DNA from: CAVQXR01 sp046330455
Lineage (GTDB): Bacteria > Actinomycetota > Thermoleophilia > Gaiellales > Gaiellaceae
Length of the DNA stretch: 64,000 nucleotides
NCBI GenBank assembly: GCA_046330455.1
Contig: JAXLSU010000012.1
Span: forward strand, 1 to 64,000
Direction: 5' to 3'
The position numbers and the translations under genes were made by a program. Of the stretch, positions 26,337 through 33,774 are shown in pieces. Under the pieces are notes generated by a model. That model saw only the letters and a program-made list of their open reading frames with translations. It made no database searches and had not been told where the DNA came from. Each line of letters opens with the position of its first letter. The first letter of the stretch is position 1.

Positions 26337-26372
26337 GGGGCCGGTCCCGCACCGCGGGGCCGGCCCCTTTTT
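26337..26372 (+). terminator. Intrinsic terminator after RTX gene 2
   Basis: A 14-bp GC-rich stem starting GGGGCCGG and ending CCGGCCCC, with loop ACC, followed by TTTTT. This is the best intrinsic terminator in the window. Confidence 0.88.
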
Positions 26373-26484
26373 CGTGAGCGGCCCATCCCCCGGATGGGGA
26401 GGGTGGGTTCCCTCGTTCGAGCGGTGCCTTGCACCCCGGAGACCGCCGATAGCGGAGGAGAGCAACCGTCTCACGAGGAGAGCC

Positions 26485-27849
26485 ATGCGACGACCAACGA
26501 AGACCGCACTCGCCCTGACGCTCGCTGCGTGCGTGGCGCTGGGCGCGCAGGCTGGCGCTGCGGCGGCCGCGAACGACGACCCGGTCGTCAGCTTCACGCG
26601 AACCGACCCGGCCGACACCGTTTCCGCCACCGGCCCGGACACCGTCTCCGTCACCGCCCGCACCGCGGCGTCGACGGGGCGTGTCTGGTATATCGTCGGC
26701 GAGCAGCAGCGGCTGCCGCTCGACGCGAACGGGAACGGCGAGTACGACGAGGGCGACATCCCGGAGCTTCCGTCGTCGTTCCCGTCCGACTCCATGGGAA
26801 GGCTGGCCCTGCTCCAGGCGGCGGGGATCGCGACCGACGCCACCACGCTGGAGGAAGCCGTCTCGCAGCTCGAGCTTCCGTTCATGTTCGCCGGCCGCGA
26901 GCAGTGGGTGCTCAACCTCACCTCGCCTGACGGCGCCGCGGCCGACCCGCGCCTCTGGAACGTCTCCATGGAGAGCCCCGCGGTCGAGGCCAACTCGCTC
27001 CGGCTCCTGCTCGGTCGCGCCGCGTGGGCGCTCGAGGAGCGCAGGACGATGGCCGACGACGTGGCCTACTGGGAGTCCCTCGTTCCCGAATGGGCGCCGA
27101 GGGTGCGTGACGCGCTCGCCGCGCGTGGCATCCCGTTCTCGGTCGAGCTCCTCTCCTCCCCGGACATCGAGCTCTACGATCTCGCGAAGCCGCTGTTCCC
27201 GAAGGATTCCGCCCCGACGTCGCTCCAGCAGCTCGGCGTCGAGCAGGCAGGCGAGAACGCCTTCCTGCGCAGCCTCGGAGCCGACGAGCTGATGACCGAG
27301 GTCTGGCCCTACTACTTCCGCTACCACCACCGTGCGGCTGGCTCGGCGCTGCCCGAGGACCTGGAACCGGGGCTCACGTTCGGTAACGTGATCGCCGAGA
27401 GCTGTGACACGGAGGGGCGCAACGGCTGCATCAACGGCGTCTACTACCGCCACTCGCCGCTCAAGGACACGTTCGCCTACCAGCGCTGGCTCGCCTACGG
27501 CATGCCCGGCGACTCGCTCGGACACAACGGCTACGTCGTCGACGACGGGCTCGGCTGGGCGTACAGCCCCGTCACGAACAAGTTCTGGAAGGTGCACGAG
27601 GGCTGGGGTGACATGTTCAACGTCCAGCGGAAGATGTGGTTCGAGGCGCTCCAGAACGGCGAGATCCAGGCGAGCTACTTCGCATCGATCCCGTGGCAGG
27701 AAGTCGTCGAGATCTTCCTCCGCTCGAAGATCGCGGTCGCGGGCTTCCTCGGAGATCCCTCCATCTGGTTCGACGGTCCCCGGGCGGACTTCGCCCCGGA
27801 TCTCGTCGGCGACACGGTTCTGACCCGCTACAAGACCATGATGGGCTAG
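26485..27849 (+). CDS. Secreted protein of unknown family
   Basis: A 454-aa protein that I do not recognise. Residues 1-29 are a signal peptide ('TALALTLAACVALGAQAGAAAAA'-like, with no clear lipobox use). The start of the mature part has 'VSFTRTDPADTVSATGPDTVSV' and then an EF-hand-like acidic loop, 'LDANGNGEYDEGDIPEL'. The rest is rich in Trp, Tyr and Phe: 'WPYYFRYHHRAAG', 'ESCDTEGRNGCINGVYYRHSP' with a likely disulfide, 'GMPGDSLGHNGYVVDDGLGW' and 'KFWKVHEGWGDMFNVQRKMW'. ATG has GAGGAG 4 nt upstream. It follows the RTX genes and may be part of the same extracellular set. Confidence 0.75.
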   Translation: MRRPTKTALALTLAACVALGAQAGAAAAANDDPVVSFTRTDPADTVSATGPDTVSVTARTAASTGRVWYIVGEQQRLPLDANGNGEYDEGDIPELPSSFPSDSMGRLALLQAAGIATDATTLEEAVSQLELPFMFAGREQWVLNLTSPDGAAADPRLWNVSMESPAVEANSLRLLLGRAAWALEERRTMADDVAYWESLVPEWAPRVRDALAARGIPFSVELLSSPDIELYDLAKPLFPKDSAPTSLQQLGVEQAGENAFLRSLGADELMTEVWPYYFRYHHRAAGSALPEDLEPGLTFGNVIAESCDTEGRNGCINGVYYRHSPLKDTFAYQRWLAYGMPGDSLGHNGYVVDDGLGWAYSPVTNKFWKVHEGWGDMFNVQRKMWFEALQNGEIQASYFASIPWQEVVEIFLRSKIAVAGFLGDPSIWFDGPRADFAPDLVGDTVLTRYKTMMG

Positions 27850-27852
27850 TGG

Positions 27853-27957
27853 ATGGGCGATCGACTCGTATCGGCGGGGCGGCGCTTCGGCGTCGCCCTG
27901 CTGCTCGGTCTCCTCAGCCTCTGGCTCTGGGCGCTTGCCACGAGCCTCGCCGCCTGA
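27853..27957 (+). CDS. 34-aa single-pass membrane protein
   Basis: A small frame begins 3 nt after the stop of the secreted protein: MGDRLVSAGRRFG, then a hydrophobic helix 'VALLLGLLSLWLWALATS', then a stop after Ala-Ala. The basic N-terminus and one helix fit a membrane microprotein. The close spacing suggests translational coupling. There is no independent proof that it is expressed. Confidence 0.45.
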   Translation: MGDRLVSAGRRFGVALLLGLLSLWLWALATSLAA

Positions 27958-27980
27958 CGGCGACCGCTGAACGGCCTCAC

Positions 27981-28004
27981 GGGGGACCGTGCGAGCGGTC
28001 CCCC
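27981..28004 (+). terminator. Hairpin terminator
   Basis: GGGGGACCG-TGCGAG-CGGTCCCCC, a perfect 9-bp stem just after the 34-aa frame; it lacks a T run. Confidence 0.55.
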
Positions 28005-28057
28005 GATTCGTGGGCGCACCTCGAGGCCGATCCACGTGACGGTGCGCCGACCGGTGC

Positions 28058-28489
28058 GGGCCGGATGAGATCCGGCCCCTACAGGGTGTAACGCGGCGGC
28101 GGCGCGCAGCCGGCTGGGACGAGACCGGGAGACGCGGCGTCCGGCGGGTCGAAACCCGTGCCCCCACCTCGCGGTGGTTCTCACCGGTCCTCCCGCGCTG
28201 CCCGCCAGAATCCGCCCGGGAGATGCGCCACCCGAAAGACGACGGACATTCCGCCGCCCTTCGCGACGTAGGGAACGGTTTGACGCCGCGCCCTCGTCGG
28301 TGTAGGGGCCCGACCTCATCCGGTCCTCGCGCCCCCGTCCGCCGCACGTCCGATACGCCCGGAAATGCGCCCACCCGGAAAGCCATGAGCCCGCCCCTCG
28401 CGACGCAGGGAACGGTTTGACGCCGCGCCCTCGTCGGTGTACGGGCCGGACCTCATCCGGCCCAGGGCGGCATGAGATGCCGCCCCTAC
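28058..28489. repeat. Cluster of REP-like palindromes with a diverged tandem repeat
   Basis: Palindromes of the GTAGGGGCC family lie at 28058-28082, 28302-28326 and 28439-28463, with a second type (GGCGGCATGAGATGCCGCC) at about 28465-28485. A segment starting CGCGACG(T/C)AGGGAACGG is repeated at 28262 and 28399 (137-bp offset). No gene is supported between 27958 and 29025. Confidence 0.7.
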
Positions 28490-28691
28490 CGCGCGATCCC
28501 GACGCCGGCCGCCAGCCCTCCGGCCCGGCTACGGGCACACGACCCGCCAATGGCGGACAACCTCAGCGAGGGACACCGATGCCAGGCACCCCGGCGCAGG
28601 AAACACCGGGTAGGAGGCGCCGTCGCCATGGCCCCCGTAGACCCTATGCGGATTGGCCGTTGTCCGGTCTGGGCCGGACCCTCTGGTGGCA
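28449..28691 (+). repeat. 243-bp direct duplication, copy 1
   Basis: The segment recurs at 28716-28958, offset 267 bp, apparently without mismatch. A 24-bp spacer separates the copies. Confidence 0.9.
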
Positions 28692-28715
28692 CCGAGGCGA
28701 AGACCCCGCAGGGCC

Positions 28716-28958
28716 GACCTCATCCGGCCCAGGGCGGCATGAGATGCCGCCCCTACCGCGCGATCCCGACGCCGGCCGCCAGCCCTCCGGCCCGGCTACG
28801 GGCACACGACCCGCCAATGGCGGACAACCTCAGCGAGGGACACCGATGCCAGGCACCCCGGCGCAGGAAACACCGGGTAGGAGGCGCCGTCGCCATGGCC
28901 CCCGTAGACCCTATGCGGATTGGCCGTTGTCCGGTCTGGGCCGGACCCTCTGGTGGCA
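28716..28958 (+). repeat. 243-bp direct duplication, copy 2 (abuts IS110 transposase leader)
   Basis: Second copy, ending 67 bp before the transposase start. It contains a GTCCGG-TCTGGG-CCGGAC hairpin and could include the left end of the IS110 element, in which case copy 1 is a leftover end. Confidence 0.85.
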
Positions 28959-30372
28959 GTTCCGGGGGTTGTCTGGCCGGGGACGGGCTCCGGCTGTCCC
29001 CGTGCACCGAAAGGAGGGTCCGGCCGTGGTGGCAACGATGACGTACGTGGGGCTGGATGTGCATGCTCGCTCGACGCATGCGGCGGCGGTCGATGTGGTG
29101 AGCGGTGAGTTGCGCCGGGCTCGGTTCGGCGCTGGCTGTGAGGAGGTGGTCGGGTGGCTGGGGACGTTGCCTGGGCCGGTGCGGGCTTGTTATGAGGCCG
29201 GGCCGACCGGGTTTTCGCTGTTTCGGGCGGCTGAGGCCGCGGGTGTGCGCGTTGAGGTGGTGGCGCCGTCGAAGACGCCGCGGGCGCCGGGCGGTCGGGT
29301 CAAGACCGATCGCAAGGACGCTGAGCTGCTTGCGCGGCTGCTCTTGGCTGGGCAGCTTGCGTTTGTGGCTGTGCCGAGCGCGAGCTACGGGGCGGCCCGT
29401 CATCTCTGCCGGGCCCGGGAGCAGGTGCGCTTTGACCTGATGCGCTCTCGCCATCGGGTCTCGAAGCTGTTGCTTCTGCACGGGCGGCTCTACCCGCACC
29501 CGAACACCTGGACACAGCGCCACCGTGACTGGCTCAGCCGCCAGCGCTTCGAAGAGCCGGCTGCCGAGCTTGCCTACCTCGACGCGCTCGCTGCCGTTGA
29601 GGGGCTGGTGGCGCGCAGGCAGGCGCTCGATGAGCGTCTCTCCCGGCTTGCCGTCGAGGGCGAGTGGCGGTCGACGGTGGCGCGGCTGCGCTGCTTTCGC
29701 GGCATCGACACGCTCAGCGCGTTCGCGCTCACGCTCGAGATCGGTGACTTCCACCGTTTCCCGCGGCCCTCCCGGCTCGCTTCCTGGCTTGGGCTCGTGC
29801 CCGCGCTCGACCAGTCCGGGGAGCGCAGAGTCGAGGCGATCACCAAGACCGGCTCCGGCTACGCCCGCCGTCTGCTTGTCGAGGCCGCCTGGCACTACCT
29901 GCGCCAGCCCGCGGTCGGGGCGGCGCTCGCCGCCCGCCAGCACGACCAGCCGGCCCAGGTGCTCCGGATCGCCTGGCGCGCCCAGCACCGCCTCTACCGC
30001 CTCCACGCGCGCCTGCGCGCCGCGGCAAGCCCGCCAACGTCGCCACCATCGCCGCCGCCCGCGAGCTCGCCTGCTTCCTCTGGGCCGCCGCCGTGGCCGA
30101 ATGACCCCGACAACACCGCCGCCTGCTCGGGCGGGCGCCGGGCCAAAGCCGCCAGGCACGCGCGATGCCCCTATGGGCAGCCCCAGCAGCCACGCCCGCT
30201 CGTAGACAGCGCACGCCCGGCGACGCAACCAGGGCACTGGGGTAACCAACCCCCGCATCGTGAGACTGACCGCAAGCCACCGTCGCCGCCGCGCCCGACG
30301 CCCACCCGAGCAGCCACTCACCCCACCCCGGGGGTGACGCGGCCTGGACCGTTGACAAAACCACTCCCATAT
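28959..30372 (+). mobile_element. IS110-family insertion element (boundaries uncertain)
   Basis: A DEDD transposase gene with non-coding flanks. The right flank (30105-30372) has no gene and ends in TTGACA (30352-30357) a few bases before a REP-like palindrome at 30373-30398; IS110 elements often carry a -35 at the right end that forms a junction promoter after circularisation. The left boundary may lie inside the 243-bp duplication. IS110 elements lack terminal inverted repeats, so the ends cannot be fixed from one copy. Confidence 0.65.
29026..30104 (+). pseudogene. IS110-family transposase with a one-base frame break
   Basis: The N-terminal DEDD domain has D11 ('VGLDVHARS'), E57 ('CYEAGPTG'), D95 and D98 ('KTDRKDAELLARLL'). 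The C-terminal transposase_20 domain has 'CFRGIDTLSAFALTLEIGDF', 'LASWLGLVP' and the serine region 'DQSGERRVEAITKTGSGYARRLLVEAAW'. At about 30018-30024 one C seems missing: restoring it yields 'RGKPANVATIAAARELACFLWAAAV' and a stop at 30102-30104, about 359 aa, normal length. Without it the frame runs far past the end. GTG at 29026 has AAGGAGGG 7 nt upstream. It is either inactivated or a sequencing error in a C run. Confidence 0.85.
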
Positions 30373-30468
30373 GAGGGGCCGGATCTCATCCGGCCCTCGA
30401 GGTCGGACCGACACGGAACGCCCCGGCCACACTGCGGCCGGTCCGTACCGCCGGCTACCGCGACCGGC

Positions 30469-31590
30469 TCAGCCGTCCTCGCGCAGGAAGGACGGAACCT
30501 CGAGCACCTCGGGTGGGATGTCGAGCCCCTCGGCATCCGTCTCGGCGGCCGGGATCGCCCGCTCGCGCGAGACCTCACGGTCGGTACGGGCCGTGGCTCC
30601 GGCGGGCACCCGGGCGGCACCCTCGTCCCGGCGCGGCCGATGCCGCTGGTCAAAGCCGGTGGCGATCACCGTGACCCGAACCTGCTCGACCATGCTCTCG
30701 TCGATCACCGCGCCGAAGATCACGTTCGCATTGCGATCCGCAGCGCCGGTCACGACCTCCGCCGCCTCGTTGACCTCGAACAGCCCGAGATCCGAGCCGC
30801 CCGTGATGTTGAGCAGGATCCCCGTCGCGCCCTCGACCGACGCCTCGAGCAGCGGCGACGATACGGCCGTGCGGGCCGCCTCGGTCGCGCGGCTGTCGCC
30901 CTGCGCGATTCCGATGCCCATCAGGGCCGAGCCCTGGTCGCGCATGATCGTCCGGACGTCCGCGAAGTCGAGGTTCACGAGCCCGGGGACCGTGATCAGG
31001 TCGGTGATCCCCTGGACGCCCTGACGGAGGATGTCGTCCGCCATCCGGAACGCGTCGAGGATCGACGTCTGCTTCTCGACCACGGACAGGAGCCGATCGT
31101 TCGGAATGATGATGATCGTGTCGACCTTGTCCCGGAGGTTCTTGACCCCGAACTCGGCCTGGTCCGCGCGTCGCTGCCCCTCGAACGTGAACGGGCGCGT
31201 CACGACGCCGACCGTCAGCGCGCCGAGCTCCCTCGCGATCTCGGCGATCACGGGAGCAGCGCCGGTACCGGTGCCGCCGCCCTCTCCGGCCGTCACGAAC
31301 ACCATGTCGGCGCCCTTCAGCGCCTCCTTCAGCTCGTCGCGGCTCTCCATCGCCGCCTGAAATCCGATCTCAGGATCCGCGCCCGCGCCGAGACCCCGGG
31401 TCACCTTCGACCCGATATGCATCTTCACGTCGGCCTCGCACATCAGGAGCGCCTGCGCGTCCGTGTTGACCGCGAGGAACTCGACTCCCTTCAGCCCCGC
31501 ATCGACCATCCGGTTCACGGCATTCGTCCCGCCGCCGCCGACGCCGACGACCTTGATCACTGCCAGGTAGCTACCCGATTGCTCTCTCAC
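30469..31590 (-). CDS. ftsZ: Cell division protein FtsZ
   Basis: The 373-aa tubulin-like GTPase that forms the Z-ring. The GTP-binding signature GGGTGTG is at 104-110; 'VVGVGGGGTNAVNRM' is the N-terminal nucleotide loop, and the T7 loop is 'VPGLVNLDFADVRTIM'. A disordered linker (about 320-355) leads to the conserved tail 'LDIPPEVLEVPSFLRED', which binds FtsZ partners. Start GTG follows GAGG. It is the last gene of the dcw cluster and has its own promoter. Downstream genes usual in actinobacteria (sepF and others) are absent; the IS110 element lies there. Confidence 0.97.
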   Translation of the reverse strand: MREQSGSYLAVIKVVGVGGGGTNAVNRMVDAGLKGVEFLAVNTDAQALLMCEADVKMHIGSKVTRGLGAGADPEIGFQAAMESRDELKEALKGADMVFVTAGEGGGTGTGAAPVIAEIARELGALTVGVVTRPFTFEGQRRADQAEFGVKNLRDKVDTIIIIPNDRLLSVVEKQTSILDAFRMADDILRQGVQGITDLITVPGLVNLDFADVRTIMRDQGSALMGIGIAQGDSRATEAARTAVSSPLLEASVEGATGILLNITGGSDLGLFEVNEAAEVVTGAADRNANVIFGAVIDESMVEQVRVTVIATGFDQRHRPRRDEGAARVPAGATARTDREVSRERAIPAAETDAEGLDIPPEVLEVPSFLREDG

Positions 31591-31638
31591 GGAAACCTCA
31601 ACCTGTCTCTAGGTGAATCTCAACTGGAACGTTGACTC

Positions 31639-31667
31639 AGGGTACGCTCTCATCATCGGCGTGTCAA
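31639..31667 (-). promoter_or_regulatory. ftsZ promoter TTGACA-N17-TACCCT
   Basis: On the minus strand TTGACA (31667-31662), a 17-nt spacer and TACCCT (31644-31639) place the start near 31632 and give a leader of about 41 nt. The -35 is a perfect consensus. GTTGAGGTT occurs on both sides of it in the ftsQ-ftsZ gap. Confidence 0.75.
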
Positions 31668-31706
31668 TGCGCTATTTGCAGGGATAAACCGCATGATGAT
31701 TCAACC

Positions 31707-32504
31707 TCAACTTTCGACTTGAGAGTTACTGCCTGCGACGACGCGCGTCGGCAGGCTCACATCGAGGTAAGCCAGCTCCGAACGTTCGGTGGCGCTCAGG
31801 TGTCGCAGGACGACCGCAGCGACCTCGAGCTTCAGACGGATGTCGGTCGCTTCACCGAGTCGTAGCTCCGTCTTGCTCCCGAGGACGAGCCGGAGATCGT
31901 CGATCGTTCCGCGTGCGGCCGCGATCCGCATCGGGAACTGCTTCGGGAGGCGCGCGATCGCGCGGACCGCGGCACCGCCCTCTCGATCGAGGATGTACGC
32001 GCCCTCGCTCAGCGAGGCCTCCTGCTGGGTCAGCCAGACGCGCGGCAGCTTCGTCAGGTCGCCCTGCTCTATCTCGCCCATGATCCGGCCGCGCTCCGAC
32101 ACGACCCATGCCGTCTCGCCCTGACGGAGCACCGCGACGGGCCGCTCCGGCCGCACGGAGACCCTGAGGGTGTCCGGGAAGGCCCGATCGACGCTCGCCG
32201 CAACGACGAGCGGCAGGCGCTCGAGGTCGTCCTGGATCCCTTCTGGATCGACTTCGACGAGGCTGACGCCGTCGTATCGCGCAAGGGCCGCCCGGACCTG
32301 CGCGGCGGTATCGCCTGCCCCGCCGAGCACCTCGACCCCGTCCACCGCAAACAGGGGAGTCTCGCGGGCGACCACGTACAGACCGCCGCACAGCGCCGCG
32401 AGCAGGAATGCCGCAGCGTACACACGCCGGAAGCGAAGGCCAGGCCGCGGCCTACGTGCCTGCGGCCGGGCAGCGTCGGTCGCGGGCCGGCGAGTCGAGC
32501 TCAC
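31707..32504 (-). CDS. ftsQ: Cell division protein FtsQ/DivIB
   Basis: A 265-aa bitopic division protein: a basic cytoplasmic tail (about 1-25), one transmembrane helix 'VYAAAFLLAALCGGLYVVA', then an extracytoplasmic POTRA domain 'LFAVDGVEVLGGAGDTAAQVRAAL' with 'LPLVVAASVDRAFPDTLRVSVRPERPVAVL', and the FtsQ beta domain. GTG at 32504 is the likely start; an upstream in-frame ATG (32624) lies in a repeat region and would add Gly/Arg-rich sequence unlike the family. It links FtsI/FtsL to the ring. Confidence 0.88.
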   Translation of the reverse strand: MSSTRRPATDAARPQARRPRPGLRFRRVYAAAFLLAALCGGLYVVARETPLFAVDGVEVLGGAGDTAAQVRAALARYDGVSLVEVDPEGIQDDLERLPLVVAASVDRAFPDTLRVSVRPERPVAVLRQGETAWVVSERGRIMGEIEQGDLTKLPRVWLTQQEASLSEGAYILDREGGAAVRAIARLPKQFPMRIAAARGTIDDLRLVLGSKTELRLGEATDIRLKLEVAAVVLRHLSATERSELAYLDVSLPTRVVAGSNSQVES

Positions 32505-32565
32505 GGCCGCAGATTCGCCGTCACGCAGCCTGCTCCTCCCGTCCGGCCCGCAAGACCCGCGGAGC

Positions 32566-32701
32566 GGTCGCGCAGCGAACGGCGAAGCCGGACGCGAAGC
32601 ACCGCGGCCCGAAGGACCGCACACCCCGCGTCAGCGGGTCGCGCAGCGGACGGCGAAGCCGGACGCGAAGCACCGCGGCCCGAAGGACCGCACACCCCGC
32701 G
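32566..32701. repeat. 65-bp tandem repeat between murB and ftsQ
   Basis: Units at 32566-32630 and 32637-32701 differ at one base and are offset by 71 bp. The whole murB-ftsQ gap (32505-32889, 385 bp) shows no gene; a break this large is unusual in a dcw cluster that is otherwise overlapping. Confidence 0.8.
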
Positions 32702-32889
32702 CACCACCCGCGGAGCGGGGCCCACATCCCACACCGAAGCCGGCAGGCGAGACCGAGGACGACCCGCACGCGGCGTCTGAGCCCGTGCCAGGACCGTGCC
32801 GAATCTGGACCGACCTGCACCTCGATGCCTGGCACGTGTCCGGCACCAGCCGGTCGGGAACGTCGTCGGCCCTGTCCGTCCCGGCCTGC

Positions 32890-33774
32890 TCAGTCACATG
32901 GCGGGATCGCGATCGGCCCGAGGAGCTGGACCTCGGGCTCGAGCACGACCCCGAACTGCGCCTTCGCGCGTCGGCGGGCCTCCGCGATCAGCGCGAGGAT
33001 GTCCGCCGTTGTCGCCTCTCCGGCGTTCTCGACGAAGTTGGCGTGACGGGGTGAGATCTGGGCGCCGCCGAGTCTGTGGCCGCGAAGCCCGCAGGCCTCG
33101 AGCATGCGGCCCGCGGTGAGCTCGTGCTCCGGGTTCTTGAAGACGCTGCCGAACGTACGCCGGTTCGTCGGCTGGGCGGCCTTGCGCGTGGCCTGGAGCT
33201 CGGCGACGATCGCCCGGATCTCCGTCTCCGGTCGCGGGGTCAGCTCGAGCTCGGCCGCGGCGACGACCTGACCCCGCTCGAGAGCCGAGCGCCGGTAGCG
33301 GAGGCCGAGCTCGTCCGGGGTGAGCCAGCGGGCGCCGCCGGCCTCGGCAACCTGCGCCCGGGCGAGGACTGCGGCGAGGTCGCTCCCGTACGCGCCGGCA
33401 TTCATCCAGACGGCCCCGCCGACCGTGCCGGGAATCGCGCACGCGAACTCGATCCCGCCCAGGCCGGCCGCACGCGCGCGGTGGAGGCACACTGCCAGTG
33501 AGGCGCCTCCGCCCGCCGTCAGCCGGGTGCCATCCACCTCGACGGTGGCGAGATCGCCTCCGAGCCGCAGGGCGAGGCCGTCGAAGCCGGCGTCCGCGAC
33601 GAGCAGGTTCGAGCCGAGCCCGAGCACGGCAACCTCCGCCCTGCGCTCGCGCGCCCAGGCGAGCGCCTCGACGAGGCCCTCGACCGAGTGCGGCCGGACG
33701 AACCAGCGGGCCGGACCCCCCGTCCCGATCGTCGTGAAGCGGGCCAGTCTGACCTGTTCCTCGATCGTGATCAT
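32890..33774 (-). CDS. murB: UDP-N-acetylenolpyruvoylglucosamine reductase
   Basis: A 294-aa FAD enzyme that reduces UDP-GlcNAc-enolpyruvate to UDP-MurNAc with NADPH. FAD-binding marks 'FTTIGTGGPARWFVRP', 'VLGLGSNLLVADAGFDGLALRL', 'GIEFACAIPGTVGGAVWMNAGAYG' and the catalytic 'YRRSAL' and 'FGSVFKNP' are all present. It is the short MurB form (type II). It overlaps murC by ATGA. Confidence 0.95.
   Translation of the reverse strand: MITIEEQVRLARFTTIGTGGPARWFVRPHSVEGLVEALAWARERRAEVAVLGLGSNLLVADAGFDGLALRLGGDLATVEVDGTRLTAGGGASLAVCLHRARAAGLGGIEFACAIPGTVGGAVWMNAGAYGSDLAAVLARAQVAEAGGARWLTPDELGLRYRRSALERGQVVAAAELELTPRPETEIRAIVAELQATRKAAQPTNRRTFGSVFKNPEHELTAGRMLEACGLRGHRLGGAQISPRHANFVENAGEATTADILALIAEARRRAKAQFGVVLEPEVQLLGPIAIPPCD

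Noticed and set aside
24466..28386. Minus-strand open frame of 1306 codons opposite RTX gene 2 and the secreted protein
   Set aside because: Same artefact of high-GC repeat DNA; it spans three plus-strand features and two terminators.
28262..28958. CRISPR array in the repeat cluster
   Set aside because: The repeats are few, long and palindromic with no regular spacers, and no cas genes are present.
28417..31635. Single plus-strand frame of 1072 codons from the repeats through IS110 and across ftsZ
   Set aside because: Only the part from 29026 to about 30020 is the transposase; the rest is out-of-frame IS sequence and ftsZ antisense.
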